DNA from: Actinomycetospora callitridis
GTDB lineage: Bacteria > Actinomycetota > Actinomycetes > Mycobacteriales > Pseudonocardiaceae
Assembly: GCF_028737265.1 (NCBI RefSeq)
Contig: NZ_JAQZAK010000004.1
Location: 186,001-250,000 of the forward strand
Length of the DNA stretch: 64,000 bases
Reading direction: 5' to 3'
The position numbers were made by a program, and so were the translations under genes. The notes under the pieces are model-generated. The model was not told where the DNA came from. It saw only the letters and a program-made list of their open reading frames with translations, and searched no databases. This document shows positions 45,114 through 54,246 of this stretch, in pieces (the stretch's first letter is position 1; every line of letters starts with the position of its first letter).

Positions 45114-45605
45114 CTAGCCGACCTGGTGCAGGCGGGCGGACGCGGCGCCGTCGCCGGCGTAGCGGAACTCCTCGAGCGCGGCGTCCCACCGGGTGCCGAG
45201 CAGGTCGTCGAGCCGACGGGTCAGCGCCTCGCGGGTCCCAGCGCCGGCGAGGGCGGTCCGGACCTGGTCCTCACCGAGGACGATGTCGCCGTTGGCGCTC
45301 GTCCGGCCGTGCCACAGGCCCAGGCCGGGGACGTGGCTGAAGCGCTCGCCGTCCGTGCCCGGGGAGGGGTCCTCGGTGATCTCGAAGCGCACCATCCCCC
45401 AGGCGCGCAGAGCGGTCGCCAAACGGGCCGCGGTGCCCGTGGGACCCACCCACGTGCACTCGGCACGCACCGTCCCTGGTGCCGCGTCCTGCGCGGACCA
45501 GTTCAGCACGACCCGAGCGTCGAGGACGCTCGAGAGCGCCCACTCGACGTGCGGGCCGACCGCAGACGGCGACGAGTGGACGTAGACAACGCCACGGGTG
45601 CTCAC
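45114..45605 (-). CDS. DUF3145 family protein
   Basis: This 163-aa protein matches the actinobacterial DUF3145 family, often found just downstream of the fab operon (for instance in Streptomyces). The start STRGVVYVHSSPSAVGPHVEWAL is diagnostic, with later VRAECTWVGPTGTAARLATAL and RFEITEDPSPGTDGERF blocks. The function is unknown; context suggests a link to lipid synthesis. GTG 45605 has GGAGG six bases upstream. Confidence 0.88.
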   Translation of the reverse strand: MSTRGVVYVHSSPSAVGPHVEWALSSVLDARVVLNWSAQDAAPGTVRAECTWVGPTGTAARLATALRAWGMVRFEITEDPSPGTDGERFSHVPGLGLWHGRTSANGDIVLGEDQVRTALAGAGTREALTRRLDDLLGTRWDAALEEFRYAGDGAASARLHQVG

Positions 45606-45767
45606 TGCTGACCTCCGGCTCGACGAGAAGCGCCTTCCCCAACGTCCTCGCGAACTTCGGTCCTCTGGATCACCCAGCGCTGCAGTGTGCACCGTGGGAC
45701 GGGTGTGGCGCCAGTGCCCCCCGGATCTCGGGCGTGTCGACTTTCCTGTCCGTAGAGTCGTCGTACC

Positions 45768-46982
45768 GTGACCGACGATCACGGTCCGCACACGGGCGGT
45801 GCGCGGTTCGGGGACGTCTTCGCCGACGCCCAGTTCCGGGCCCTCTGGGCGGCCCAGCTGCTCTCGGTCCTCGGCGACCAGGTCGCCCGCGTCGCCCTCG
45901 CCGTCCTCGTGTTCACCGAGACGGGGTCGGCGGGGCTCACCGCGCTGACCTACGCCCTGACCTTCCTGCCCGACCTCGTCGCCGGTCCCCTGCTCTCCGG
46001 CATCGCCGACCGCGCCCCGCGCCGGCTGACGATGGTCGTGAGCGACCTCCTGCGCGCCGGGGTGCTCGCCCTCATGGCCGTGCCCGGGATGCCGTTCGCG
46101 GTGCTGTGCGGGCTGGTCGTCGCGGGCCAGCTGATCGCCGCGCCGTTCGCCGCCGCGCGGGCGGCGATCCTGCCCCACGTGCTCACCGGGGAGCGCTACG
46201 TCGTCGCGTCGGCGGTGTCCGGCACGACCTACCAGAGCGGGCAGGTCCTCGGGTTCGCGCTCGGCGGGCCGCTGGTGGCCCTCGTCGGGGTGCCGGTCGC
46301 CCTGCTCGCCGACGCCGCGACGTTCGTCGTCTCGGCGCTGATCCTGCAGGTCGGGGTGGCGGAGCAACGGGCCACGGGCGGGGTCCCCGACGACGCCGGC
46401 GTCCGCCTGCGCGACGGCGCCCGGATCGTCGTGGGCGACCGGCGCCTGCGCTCCCTGGTCGCGCTCGCCTGCGTGTCGGCGTTCGTCGTGACGGTGGAGG
46501 GCCTGGCGGCGCCGTACGCGGCGTCGCTGGGCGGCGGGCCGGTGACCGTGGGCCTGCTGCTCGCCGCCAACCCGCTCGGGGCGGCGCTCGGCATCGTCCT
46601 GCTCGCCCGCCTCGTCCCGCCCGCGCGGCGCGACCGGCTGCTCGGGCCGCTCGCGGTGCTCTCGTGCGTCCCGCTCGTCGCCTCCGCGCTCGATCCGCCG
46701 CTGGGCGGGGTGATCGCGCTGTGGGTGGTCTCGGGGCTGGCGTGCGCCTACCAGGTGCCGGCGAACGCCGCCTTCGTCGCCGCGGTGCCCGACGCGCACC
46801 GCGGCCAGGCCTTCGGGCTCGCGGTGACGGCCCTGCGCGTCACGCAGGGCCTCGGGGTGCTCGTCGCGGGTCTGCTCGCCGAGCGGACCGGGCCGGCGAC
46901 GGCCGTGGCGCTCGCCGGCGCGCTCGGCGTCGTCGTGGCGCTCCTGTGCGCCGTCGCCTGGCACCGCGCCCGCGCGTCGTGA
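45768..46982 (+). CDS. MFS transporter
   Basis: This 404-aa inner-membrane protein has 10-12 helices of the major facilitator superfamily: FRALWAAQLLSVLGDQVARVALAVLVF at the start in part, the GIADRAPRR loop between helices 2 and 3, and a repeat-like second half from about residue 210. The pattern is the drug/multisubstrate exporter type (MFS_3, related to enterobactin exporters). GTG 45768 is the start. It converges with the DSNWH peptide gene across a 19-bp hairpin, so a role in exporting that peptide is possible but unproven. Confidence 0.85.
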   Translation: MTDDHGPHTGGARFGDVFADAQFRALWAAQLLSVLGDQVARVALAVLVFTETGSAGLTALTYALTFLPDLVAGPLLSGIADRAPRRLTMVVSDLLRAGVLALMAVPGMPFAVLCGLVVAGQLIAAPFAAARAAILPHVLTGERYVVASAVSGTTYQSGQVLGFALGGPLVALVGVPVALLADAATFVVSALILQVGVAEQRATGGVPDDAGVRLRDGARIVVGDRRLRSLVALACVSAFVVTVEGLAAPYAASLGGGPVTVGLLLAANPLGAALGIVLLARLVPPARRDRLLGPLAVLSCVPLVASALDPPLGGVIALWVVSGLACAYQVPANAAFVAAVPDAHRGQAFGLAVTALRVTQGLGVLVAGLLAERTGPATAVALAGALGVVVALLCAVAWHRARAS

Positions 46983-47001
46983 CCGGGCCCGGGCGTGATG
47001 A

Positions 47002-47040
47002 CCGGCTGGTATCGCTCGCCCGGCGAGCGATACCAGCCGG
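47002..47040. terminator. Perfect 19-bp hairpin between convergent genes
   Basis: CCGGCTGGTATCGCTCGCC and its exact reverse complement GGCGAGCGATACCAGCCGG flank a single base (C). It lies between the convergent MFS and DSNWH-repeat genes and probably terminates both. Confidence 0.85.
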
Positions 47041-47064
47041 CAACACGACTGCCGGGGTCCGGAC

Positions 47065-47205
47065 CTAGTGCCAGTTCGAGTCCCGGTGCCAGTTGGAGTC
47101 GGCGAAGTGCCAGTTGGAGTCGGTGAAGTGCCAGTTCGAGTCCCGGTGCCAGTTCGAGTCGGCGAAGTGCCAGTTGGAGTCGCGGTGCCAGTTCGAGTCG
47201 GCCAC
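47065..47205 (-). CDS. 46-aa peptide of seven DSNWH repeats
   Basis: Reading from GTG 47205 (MADSNWH first), the peptide consists almost wholly of the pentamer Asp-Ser-Asn-Trp-His repeated seven times, joined by Arg or by Phe-Ala/Phe-Thr, in an RDSNWH/FADSNWH pattern, and ends on His. The Ser codons switch between TCG and TCC and the Arg codons between CGC and CGG while the protein stays the same, which argues for selection on the peptide. AAGGGAA lies just upstream. It has no hydrophobic helix or leader peptide. Trp and His in every repeat suggest metal or ligand binding, or multi-core precursor use. No modifying enzyme is adjacent. I do not recognise the family. Confidence 0.72.
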   Translation of the reverse strand: MADSNWHRDSNWHFADSNWHRDSNWHFTDSNWHFADSNWHRDSNWH

Positions 47206-47566
47206 GGGGGTTCCCTTCGGATCTCTGGGGGTCGGTCGACGGGTCGGGCCCGCCGCCACGGACGTGGCCCATCGCACACGCTGCGTGGTGGGCCGAGCCG
47301 CGACGTCGGTGCGACCACCGGCCGCTCTCCGCGCTGACGGAGAGCGACCGGACTGTCACATCCGGCGGTGCGTCGCGGCGCATCCGCCCCTCGATGCTCG
47401 CCAACGGCGCTGTGTGTGACCAGACGGCGACTGGGCGTCAACCATCGGAGTGATTACTGCCCAACGGGTGATGCGGGATGACGAGATCCACAGTCCGTCG
47501 GTACCGTGTTCCGCACGCGGAGACCGCCCCTGCGGCGCTCCGTCGGCTCGGAGGAGGTCACTCATC
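47206..47566. other. Divergent intergenic region
   Basis: This 360-base stretch separates the repeat peptide from the diguanylate cyclase. It should hold both promoters. No reading frame is convincing, and I see no clear promoter boxes. GGAGGAGG near 47549-47557 is the cyclase ribosome binding site. Confidence 0.4.
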
Positions 47567-49090
47567 GTGACGGCGCGTGAACCTGTGAGGGGTCCTGGCG
47601 ACCCCGGGTCCGCGCTCTCTCCCGCGTCCGGAGCAGCCCAGCCCGAACGTTCGGTACGTCCAGTGACGGAGGGGACCATCCAGACCGGTGAGAGCGACGG
47701 GGTGCAGCCGGTCCGTCCGGCCCGCGCGACCGCCGACGGCCCGGTGGACGGTCCCGACGTCGACGTGTCCGACATCACCACCGCCTCGATCTCGGCGGCC
47801 TCCTCGGGGCCCGGACGCTCCGCGCTCCGCCGGTTCGACCCCCGCCGTCTCGACCCGCGCCGCTGGAGCCTGTGGCAGGCGCCGCGCCGGGTCGTCGTCG
47901 CCGTCCTGCTCGTCGACCTCGTCGCCGTGGGCCTGTCCCTCGGTGTCGCGAGGACGGAGCCGATCGGGCCGGCCGACTGGCGGGCGCTCGCGCTCCTGGT
48001 GCTCGGCCTCGTCATCCACGTCGAGACCGCCCGCGGGATCGAACGACGGCGCGAGGTCGTCGCCGACGGCCAGCCCTACATCGAGCTGAAGTCCGTCTGG
48101 AGCTTCGCGGGGCTGCTCCTGCTCCCCATCGGCCTGGCCCTGGCCCTCGTGGTGGTGACGTTCGCCTACTGGTGGCTCCGGGTCAGCCAGCGCCCGGTGC
48201 CCCATCGGTGGACGTACTCCGCCGCCACCGTGCTCATCGCCTCGGTGGCGGCGTGGCAGGTCCTCGAGCTCGTGCCCGGCGGCGTCCTGGTGAAGGTCGC
48301 CGGCCCGCTCGGGCTCCTCGTCCTCGTGGCGGCGGGCGTCACCCGCTGGGTGGTCAACCACGGGCTCGTCGTCTTCATGATCTGCCTCAGCGCGCCCGGG
48401 ACGCCGTGGTGGAAGCGGCTCGGCTCCCCCACCGACACGCTCATCGGCATCGGCGCGCTCGCGCTCGGCGCCGCGCTGGCCGTCGTCGCCGTGACGACGC
48501 CGTGGCTGCTGCCGGTGCTGCTCATCCCCGTCATGGGCATGCACCGCGGCTTCCTGATCCAGCAGTTCGCGCGCGCCGCCCGCACCGACCCCAAGACGGG
48601 CCTCGCCAACGCCACGGCGTGGCGCGACCAGGCCGACCGCGAGCTCGCCCGCCTCCGCCGCCGGGGCGGCGAGCTCGGCGTGATCATGGTCGACATCGAC
48701 GCGTTCAAGGCGATCAACGACCGGCACGGCCACCTCGTGGGCGATGCGGTCCTGCGTGCGGTCGCCGACACCCTGCGGGCCGAGGTCCGCCCCTACGACT
48801 CCGTCGGGCGCTTCGGGGGCGAGGAGTTCATCGTGCTGCTCGCCGAGGCGAACCCCGAGCAGGTCGTGCGCACCGCCGAGCGCCTGCGGCGCAGCATCGC
48901 CGAGTGCGAGGTCGTCGTGGCCCCGACCCTCGGCGGCGGGACGGTGCGGGGCATGACGGCCTCGATCGGCACCGCCTCGTTCCCGCAGGCCTCCCGCGAC
49001 CTCGACGGCCTCATGGTCAGCGCCGACGCCGCGCTGTACGCCGCCAAGCACGGCGGCCGCAACCGGGTGGAGTGCGCGCCCCCGCGCTAG
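47567..49090 (+). CDS. Membrane diguanylate cyclase (GGDEF)
   Basis: This 507-aa protein makes the second messenger c-di-GMP from two GTP. The first 105 residues are disordered (Pro/Ala/Ser-rich). Hydrophobic helices then cover about 108-320 (an MHYT- or MASE-like sensor of unknown type), and a C-terminal GGDEF domain follows (about 335-500). The active site reads GGEEF at 417-421, and the inhibitory I-site RxxD is intact as RPYD (408-411), so product feedback is expected. GTG 47567 has GGAGGAGG nine bases upstream. No EAL domain is present. Confidence 0.92.
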   Translation: MTAREPVRGPGDPGSALSPASGAAQPERSVRPVTEGTIQTGESDGVQPVRPARATADGPVDGPDVDVSDITTASISAASSGPGRSALRRFDPRRLDPRRWSLWQAPRRVVVAVLLVDLVAVGLSLGVARTEPIGPADWRALALLVLGLVIHVETARGIERRREVVADGQPYIELKSVWSFAGLLLLPIGLALALVVVTFAYWWLRVSQRPVPHRWTYSAATVLIASVAAWQVLELVPGGVLVKVAGPLGLLVLVAAGVTRWVVNHGLVVFMICLSAPGTPWWKRLGSPTDTLIGIGALALGAALAVVAVTTPWLLPVLLIPVMGMHRGFLIQQFARAARTDPKTGLANATAWRDQADRELARLRRRGGELGVIMVDIDAFKAINDRHGHLVGDAVLRAVADTLRAEVRPYDSVGRFGGEEFIVLLAEANPEQVVRTAERLRRSIAECEVVVAPTLGGGTVRGMTASIGTASFPQASRDLDGLMVSADAALYAAKHGGRNRVECAPPR

Positions 49091-49108
49091 GGATGTCGCT
49101 GGGGGACG

Positions 49109-50296
49109 TCAGCGGAACGCGGCGATCCCCGTGACCGCCTGCCCGATCGACAGGGCGTGCATCTCCTCGGTGCCCTCGTAGGTCAGGACGGTCTCGAGGT
49201 TGGTCATGTGCCGGAACACGGGGTACTCGAGCGTGATCCCGTTGCCGCCGAGCACGGTGCGCGCCGTGCGGGCGACGTCGAGCGCGGCCCGGACGTTGGC
49301 CATCTTCCCGAAGCTGACCTGCGCGGGGTGCAGCTGCTCGGCGTCCTTGAGCCGCCCGATGCGCGACGCGGTGAGGCCGGCCTGGTTCACCGCGACCACC
49401 ATGTCGGCGAGCTTGCGCTGCGTCAGCTGGAACCCGGCGATCGGCTGCCCGAACTGCTCGCGGTCGATCGAGTAGGCCAGCGCCGACTCGTAGCAGGCCC
49501 GCGCCGCGCCGACGGCACCCCAGAGAATGCCGTAGCGCGCCTCGTTGAGGCACGACAGCGGGCCCTTGAGCCCCGCGACGTCGGGGAACACGGCGTCGGC
49601 GGGCAGCCGCACGCCCTCGAGGACGAGCTCGGCGGTGAGCGACGCCCGCAGCGAGAGCTTGTGCTTGACCTCGTTGGCGGTGAAGCCGGGGGTGTCGGTC
49701 GGGACGACGAACCCGCGAATGCCCTTGCTGCCCTGCTCCGGGTCGGTCTGGGCCCAGACGACGGCGACGTCGGCGAGCGTGCCGTTGGTGATCCACATCT
49801 TGGAGCCGTCGAGCACCCAGTCCTCGCCGTCGCGGCGCGCCCGTGTGCGCATCGAGCCCGGGTCGGAGCCGGCGTCGGCCTCGGTGAGCCCGAAGCAGCC
49901 CAGCGCGTCGCCGGTGGCCATCGACGGCAGCCACCGCTGCTTGTGCTCCTCGGAGCCCCAGCGGTGGATCGCGTACATCGCGAGCGACCCCTGCACGCTG
50001 ACGAAGCTGCGCAGCCCCGAGTCGACGGCCTCGAGCTCCCGGCAGGCCAGCCCGTAGGAGGTGGCGTTCGTGCCCGCGCAGCCGTAGCCCTCGAGGTGCA
50101 TGCCGAGCAGGCCCAGCGAGCCCAGGCCCTTGGCGATGTCGCGGGGCAGGGTGTTCGACTCGTACCACTCGGCGATGCGGGGGCTGAGCTCCGCGGCGGC
50201 GTAGTCGCGCACCGCGTCGCGGATGTCGCGTTCCTCGGCGCTCAGGTCGGCGTCGACGCCGAGGAAGTCGCTGGGGTCGGGAGGAGCGGTCGCCAT
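49109..50296 (-). CDS. Acyl-CoA dehydrogenase (glutaryl-CoA dehydrogenase-like)
   Basis: This 395-aa FAD enzyme resembles glutaryl-CoA dehydrogenase, which oxidises and decarboxylates glutaryl-CoA to crotonyl-CoA in lysine and tryptophan breakdown. Visible blocks are CFGLTEADAGSDPGSM, WITNGTLADVAVVWA, YSIDREQFGQPI, and the catalytic base Glu in TYEGTEEMH near the C-terminus. It starts at ATG 50296. The NUDIX gene ends only four bases upstream on the same strand, so both are likely one transcript. The substrate is inferred from family likeness. Confidence 0.88.
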   Translation of the reverse strand: MATAPPDPSDFLGVDADLSAEERDIRDAVRDYAAAELSPRIAEWYESNTLPRDIAKGLGSLGLLGMHLEGYGCAGTNATSYGLACRELEAVDSGLRSFVSVQGSLAMYAIHRWGSEEHKQRWLPSMATGDALGCFGLTEADAGSDPGSMRTRARRDGEDWVLDGSKMWITNGTLADVAVVWAQTDPEQGSKGIRGFVVPTDTPGFTANEVKHKLSLRASLTAELVLEGVRLPADAVFPDVAGLKGPLSCLNEARYGILWGAVGAARACYESALAYSIDREQFGQPIAGFQLTQRKLADMVVAVNQAGLTASRIGRLKDAEQLHPAQVSFGKMANVRAALDVARTARTVLGGNGITLEYPVFRHMTNLETVLTYEGTEEMHALSIGQAVTGIAAFR

Positions 50297-50300
50297 GGGT

Positions 50301-50777
50301 TCACGGTAGGGGTTCCAGCGCGTCCGGACCCGCCCAGAACTGCGCGAACCCCGGGTGCAGTGGCAGGTCCGACACCTGCTCGACGGGCGTCCAGCGCAGC
50401 TCGGTGGCCTCGCCGTCGGTGGGCTCGAGCGCCGGCGGGACGTCGGTCTCCAGCCGGGCGTGGACGGTGACGTAGGACCATCCGCCGTGGTCGTCGACGG
50501 TGTCGCCGGTCAGCCGCACGCGAGCCGGGTCGATGCCGGTCTCCTCGACGGCCTCCCGCAGCGCCGCGTCCCGCGCCGTCTCGCCGCTGTCGCGCGCGCC
50601 GCCCGGGATGCCCCAGGTGCCGCCGTGGTGGCTCCACCACACCCGGTGCGCGAGCAGCACGCAGTCGGCGTGCCCACGGTGCCCCGCGTGACGCAGCAGC
50701 AGCCCCGCGGCCCCGAACCGGCCCCAGTGCCGGTGCCCGGCGTCGCAGACCACCCAGCCGTCGCCGTCACCACCCAC
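50301..50777 (-). CDS. NUDIX hydrolase
   Basis: This 158-aa protein contains the NUDIX box at about residues 60-82: GGARDSGETARDAALREA, then VEETGI, fitting GX5EX7REUXEEXGU. It hydrolyses nucleoside diphosphate derivatives with Mg2+ bound by the Glu residues. The N-terminal WVVCDAGHRHWGRFGAAGLLL block is typical of 8-oxo-dGTP-type relatives in actinobacteria. GTG 50777 begins the conserved text; upstream in-frame text is not. It is four bases from the acyl-CoA dehydrogenase gene. Confidence 0.88.
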   Translation of the reverse strand: MGGDGDGWVVCDAGHRHWGRFGAAGLLLRHAGHRGHADCVLLAHRVWWSHHGGTWGIPGGARDSGETARDAALREAVEETGIDPARVRLTGDTVDDHGGWSYVTVHARLETDVPPALEPTDGEATELRWTPVEQVSDLPLHPGFAQFWAGPDALEPLP

Positions 50778-50833
50778 ACGATCACGGTAGGCCGCCGACG
50801 GTTCGCGCGCCGGGCAGGTGGGAAGCTCGCAGC

Positions 50834-51928
50834 ATGAGCGAGGTGCCCCCGTTCGGGGCCGAGGAGGAACTGCTGCTGGTCGACCCCGCGAGCGGCGCGC
50901 CGCGGGGATGGGCGGCCGCGGTGCGCGACGCGGCCGACGGCTCGCTCGACGGCGAGATGCGTACCGAGCAGGTGGAGACCGCGACCGCGCCCCACACCAA
51001 GGCCGACGACCTCGCCGCGGACCTGCACCGCAGGCGGGTCGAGGCCCGCGAGGCCGCCGCGGCGCAGGGCGTCGACGTGGCCGCTCTCGCGACCTCTCCG
51101 CTGGCGGCCGAGGACGGCGGCGGGTCGGGGCCGAACCAGCAGGGCCGCTACGGGCGCATCGCCGCCCGCTTCGGCGCGATCGCCACGTCACAGCTCACGA
51201 GCGGGCAGCACGTGCACGTCGAGGTCGCCTCGCCGGAGGAGGGCGTCGGCGTCCTCGACCGGATCGGTCCCTGGCTGCCGGTGCTCCGCGCGCTCGCGGC
51301 CAACTCGCCGTGCTGGCGGGGCCGCGACACCGACTACGCCAGCTACCGCTCGGTCGTCTGGTCGCGGTGGCCCTCGGCGGGCCCGACGCGGGTGTTCGGC
51401 TCGCTCGCGGCCTACGACGAGGCCGTCGCGGCGATGCTCGCGACCGACACGGTGCTCGACGACGCGATGGTCTACTTCGACGCCCGGCTCTCGCGCGAGC
51501 TCGGCACCGTCGAGGTACGGGTGACCGACGTGGCGCTCGAGGTCGAGGACGCGGTGCTCGTGGCCGTCCTCGCCCGGGGACTCGTCGCCACCGCCGCGCG
51601 CGACCACCGTCGCGGGACGCCGGTGCCGAGCGCGCCCGTCGAGGCGCTGCGCCTGGCGCACTGGCGTGCCGCGCGCTGGGGCCTGACCGACGCCCTCGTC
51701 GACCCGCGCGACGGCCGCACCGGCGCCGCGGGCACGGTGCTCGACGCCCTGCGCGAGCACGTGGCGGACGCCCTGACCGACGCCGGCGACGCCGACCGGG
51801 CCGCCGAGGGCTGCGCCCGCCTGCTCGCCGACGGCACGGGCTCCGAGCGCCAGCGCGCCGCGGCCCGGGGCGCCGACGGCGACCTCGCCGCCGTCGTCCG
51901 CGACGCCCGCGAGCGTTTCCTGCCCTGA
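50834..51928 (+). CDS. Carboxylate-amine ligase of the glutamate-cysteine ligase 2 family
   Basis: This 364-aa enzyme belongs to the YbdK/GCS2 family. The start FGAEEELLLVDP, the TEQVETATAPHTKADDL block, GQHVHVEV and a central NSPCWRGRDTDYASYRS carry the ATP, Mg2+ and substrate residues of glutamate-cysteine ligase-like enzymes. YbdK has weak gamma-glutamylcysteine ligase activity; actinobacterial relatives include EgtA of ergothioneine synthesis, but no egtB-E is here. It starts at ATG 50834, and a strong palindrome follows its stop. Confidence 0.85.
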   Translation: MSEVPPFGAEEELLLVDPASGAPRGWAAAVRDAADGSLDGEMRTEQVETATAPHTKADDLAADLHRRRVEAREAAAAQGVDVAALATSPLAAEDGGGSGPNQQGRYGRIAARFGAIATSQLTSGQHVHVEVASPEEGVGVLDRIGPWLPVLRALAANSPCWRGRDTDYASYRSVVWSRWPSAGPTRVFGSLAAYDEAVAAMLATDTVLDDAMVYFDARLSRELGTVEVRVTDVALEVEDAVLVAVLARGLVATAARDHRRGTPVPSAPVEALRLAHWRAARWGLTDALVDPRDGRTGAAGTVLDALREHVADALTDAGDADRAAEGCARLLADGTGSERQRAAARGADGDLAAVVRDARERFLP

Positions 51929-51935
51929 CCCCCCC

Positions 51936-51975
51936 GTGAGCGATGTTCCCGGCTATAGCCGGGAACATCGCTCAC
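51936..51975. terminator. Perfect 40-bp palindrome between convergent genes
   Basis: GTGAGCGATGTTCCCGGCTA is followed at once by its exact reverse complement. The right arm includes the stop codon of the downstream convergent gene (51972-51974). It should act as a bidirectional terminator. Confidence 0.85.
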
Positions 51976-53420
51976 ATGGCGTGCCGAGCGATGCCCCGGG
52001 CCATCGCGCCGAAGATCGCGGGGGCGCCCGCCTGGATCGCGCGGCCGTAGAGCACCCCGGGCAGGCCCGAGGCGGCGAAGCGCACCGCCAGGCGCAGGTG
52101 CGACCCACGGCCGGAGACGTCGGGGTCGACGGCGAGCTCGAGCCACATCCGCCCGGGCTGGCGCAGCTCCGAGCGCAGGAGCAGCGAGGAGCCCGGCTCG
52201 ACGGCCGCGACGCACCAGCCGTCGACGACGTCGCCGGCGCGCAGCGGGCGTCCGTGCGGGCGTCCCCGGTAGGCGCCGACACCCCCGAGCAGCTGGTCGG
52301 TCCAGCCGCGCACCGTCCACGCGCCGAGCGGGACGTACCAGCCGGCGTCTCCCCCGATCCCGTCGACCACCGCCCACAGGGCGTCGGCGTCCGCGGCGCA
52401 CGGCTCGGTGGTGCTCCAGCGGTACACCGCTCCCCCGGAGCCCTCCGGGTCGGTGGGGCCCGCGAGCGCCGGGTCGTCGACGGGGACGGGCCCGGCGAGG
52501 TCGCCGTCGCGCGGGCGCCCCAGCGCCGCCCGCACCGCGGCGTCGTAGGTCGTGCGTCCGCCGGGCGGCGCCCCGATCACCGAGAGCACGTCCTCCTCGG
52601 CGCACACGAGCTCCTGGGACAGCGACTCGATCAGCGGGGTGACGAGCTGTCGCGAGAGCGGGGTGAGCGCCTCCACCACCCAGCCGGCCAGCGCGGGCGC
52701 CCCGGACGGCACCGGCACGGGCAGCGGGACCGCCGCGCTCTGGGGCAGCCCGGCGAGGCGCAGGTAGCGGCGGATGAGCTCGAGGTAGCTCAGGACGTCG
52801 GGGCCGCCGACGTCGAAGCGGCGGTTCACCTCGGGCGGCAGGTCGAGGGCGCCGACGAGGTAGTGCAGGACGTCGGCGATCGCGATCGGCTGGGTGCGGT
52901 GCGCCAGCCAGGGCACCGCCGGCAGCACGGGCACGCGCTCGGCGAGGTAGCGGATCATCTCGAAGCTCGCCGAGCCCGAGCCGACCACGATCGACGCCTC
53001 GAGCGCGGCGGTCGGGACCGGGCCGGCGAGGAAGACGTCGGCCACCTCCGCCCGCGACGTGAGGTGCCGCGACGACCGGCCGGACGGCCGCAGCCCGCCC
53101 AGGTAGACGACGCGCCGCACGCCCGCGTCCGCCGCCGCGGCGTCCACCGCCCGGGCCGCCTCGCGGTCCTTCTCGGGGAAGTCGGGCTGGTCGAGGGCGT
53201 GCGCGAGGTACACCACCACGTCGGCGCCCGCCACGAGGGAGGCGATCGCGGACCGGTCGGCGAGGTCGCCGGGGACGACGTCCACGCGGTCGGCCCATCC
53301 CGTCGCGGCGAGCTTGTGCGGGCTGCGGACCAGGGCGGCGACCTCGTGGCCGCCGTCGAGCAGCCGGGACACCAGCCGGACCCCGACGTAGCCCGTGCCC
53401 CCGATCACCGCGCAGCGCAT
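51972..53420 (-). CDS. NAD(P)H-binding epimerase-like protein with DUF2867 domain
   Basis: This 482-aa two-domain protein has an N-terminal atypical SDR (about 1-330: IGGTGYVGVRLVSRLLDGGHEVAAL in part, GDLADRSAI, VYLGGLRPSGRSSRHL), and a C-terminal DUF2867 domain (about 335-482) with WYVPLGAWTVRGWTDQLLGG and LPGVLYGRAIQAGAPAIF. Members are annotated as complex I-like NDUFA9 or SDR oxidoreductases of unknown activity. Its stop codon sits inside the 40-bp palindrome. ATG 53420 begins MRCAVIGG. Confidence 0.87.
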   Translation of the reverse strand: MRCAVIGGTGYVGVRLVSRLLDGGHEVAALVRSPHKLAATGWADRVDVVPGDLADRSAIASLVAGADVVVYLAHALDQPDFPEKDREAARAVDAAAADAGVRRVVYLGGLRPSGRSSRHLTSRAEVADVFLAGPVPTAALEASIVVGSGSASFEMIRYLAERVPVLPAVPWLAHRTQPIAIADVLHYLVGALDLPPEVNRRFDVGGPDVLSYLELIRRYLRLAGLPQSAAVPLPVPVPSGAPALAGWVVEALTPLSRQLVTPLIESLSQELVCAEEDVLSVIGAPPGGRTTYDAAVRAALGRPRDGDLAGPVPVDDPALAGPTDPEGSGGAVYRWSTTEPCAADADALWAVVDGIGGDAGWYVPLGAWTVRGWTDQLLGGVGAYRGRPHGRPLRAGDVVDGWCVAAVEPGSSLLLRSELRQPGRMWLELAVDPDVSGRGSHLRLAVRFAASGLPGVLYGRAIQAGAPAIFGAMARGIARHAM

Positions 53421-53469
53421 GGGGCCATGATCTCCGCGCGCGCACCCCGGGGGCACCCCCGGGTCGGGG

Positions 53470-53676
53470 TCAGCTGACGGTGGGCTTGCCCGGGCGGTCG
53501 GCGCGCCGCTGATCGACGAACAGGCCGCCGCCGCGACGCGCCACGAGCACCAGCTGCCACAGCGCGAACGCGAGCAGCACCGCGCCGATGATCGACGCCC
53601 CGAGCACCAGGGCGACGATGCCCGCCGTGGCCGCGATCCAGATGACGGTGTCGCGCGCCGTGCGCCGTGCGCGCAT
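53470..53676 (-). CDS. Small two-helix membrane protein (68 aa)
   Basis: ATG 53676 follows GAGGAGG with a good spacing. The protein has a basic start (MRARRTARDT), two hydrophobic helices (VIWIAATAGIVALVLGASIIGAVLLAF region), and a basic C-terminus with a GGLFVDQRR loop. I do not recognise a family. It is upstream of the SDR/DUF2867 gene by 49 bases and may be co-transcribed with it. Confidence 0.6.
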   Translation of the reverse strand: MRARRTARDTVIWIAATAGIVALVLGASIIGAVLLAFALWQLVLVARRGGGLFVDQRRADRPGKPTVS

Positions 53677-54246
53677 GACGTCCTCCTCAGATCCGGGACC
53701 CGATCCCCACGATCGTGCGTCGCCCGATCGTGGCCGGCGACGCGACCAGTGTGACCCGTCCGGGTGCGGACCGCAGCCGATCGTGGCCGGTGAGAGGCCC
53801 TGCCACCCGATCGCCCGACCTCCGTCGGCGCAGCGTGAGCAGGAGCTGTGACCAGCAACACAGCACTGCGACAGGGTGGTGTGGATCCAATGCGTTTGCC
53901 CGACGCGCTGCGCGGCTAGATCATGGTGTTCGGCTGACGCGGTGTCCCCGCACGCCCGGGGATCCGCTCCGCGACGACACACGTCGCGGGTCGGGGGAAC
54001 CGAGACGGGGATCCCGACGTCATACCGAGTACATCGAGTGCTCCGGTCCCCGGAGACGTCGACCCCCCGCGGGTCGCCGTCGAGGACCGTCACGCAGGAC
54101 CTCCGGATACGTACCGACGCCCGGCGCACGACCGTGCCGCAGGGTCCGTCGCCGGGTGCGCACGCGCCCGACAGCGGGCCGCGGCGCCTGGCCGCCCCGG
54201 CGCGGACAGACCGACCGACGGCTTCGACCACCACGAGCGAGATTGG
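53677..54246. promoter_or_regulatory. Long leader region upstream of whiB
   Basis: About 570 bases between divergent genes. No reading frame on either strand is convincing. Long untranslated leaders are common before whiB-type genes. The AT-richer part near 53868-53945 is the likeliest promoter zone, but I see no clear box. Confidence 0.45.

Noticed and set aside
47065..47205. Reading the repeat as a CRISPR-like array
   Set aside because: Units are 18-21 bases with no spacers and a steady reading frame, which is unlike repeat-spacer structure.
47068..47337. Plus-strand frame through the repeat (VPVGVGEVPVRV repeats)
   Set aside because: It is the complement of the DSNWH repeats. Synonymous changes fit the minus strand: on the plus strand they alter residues.
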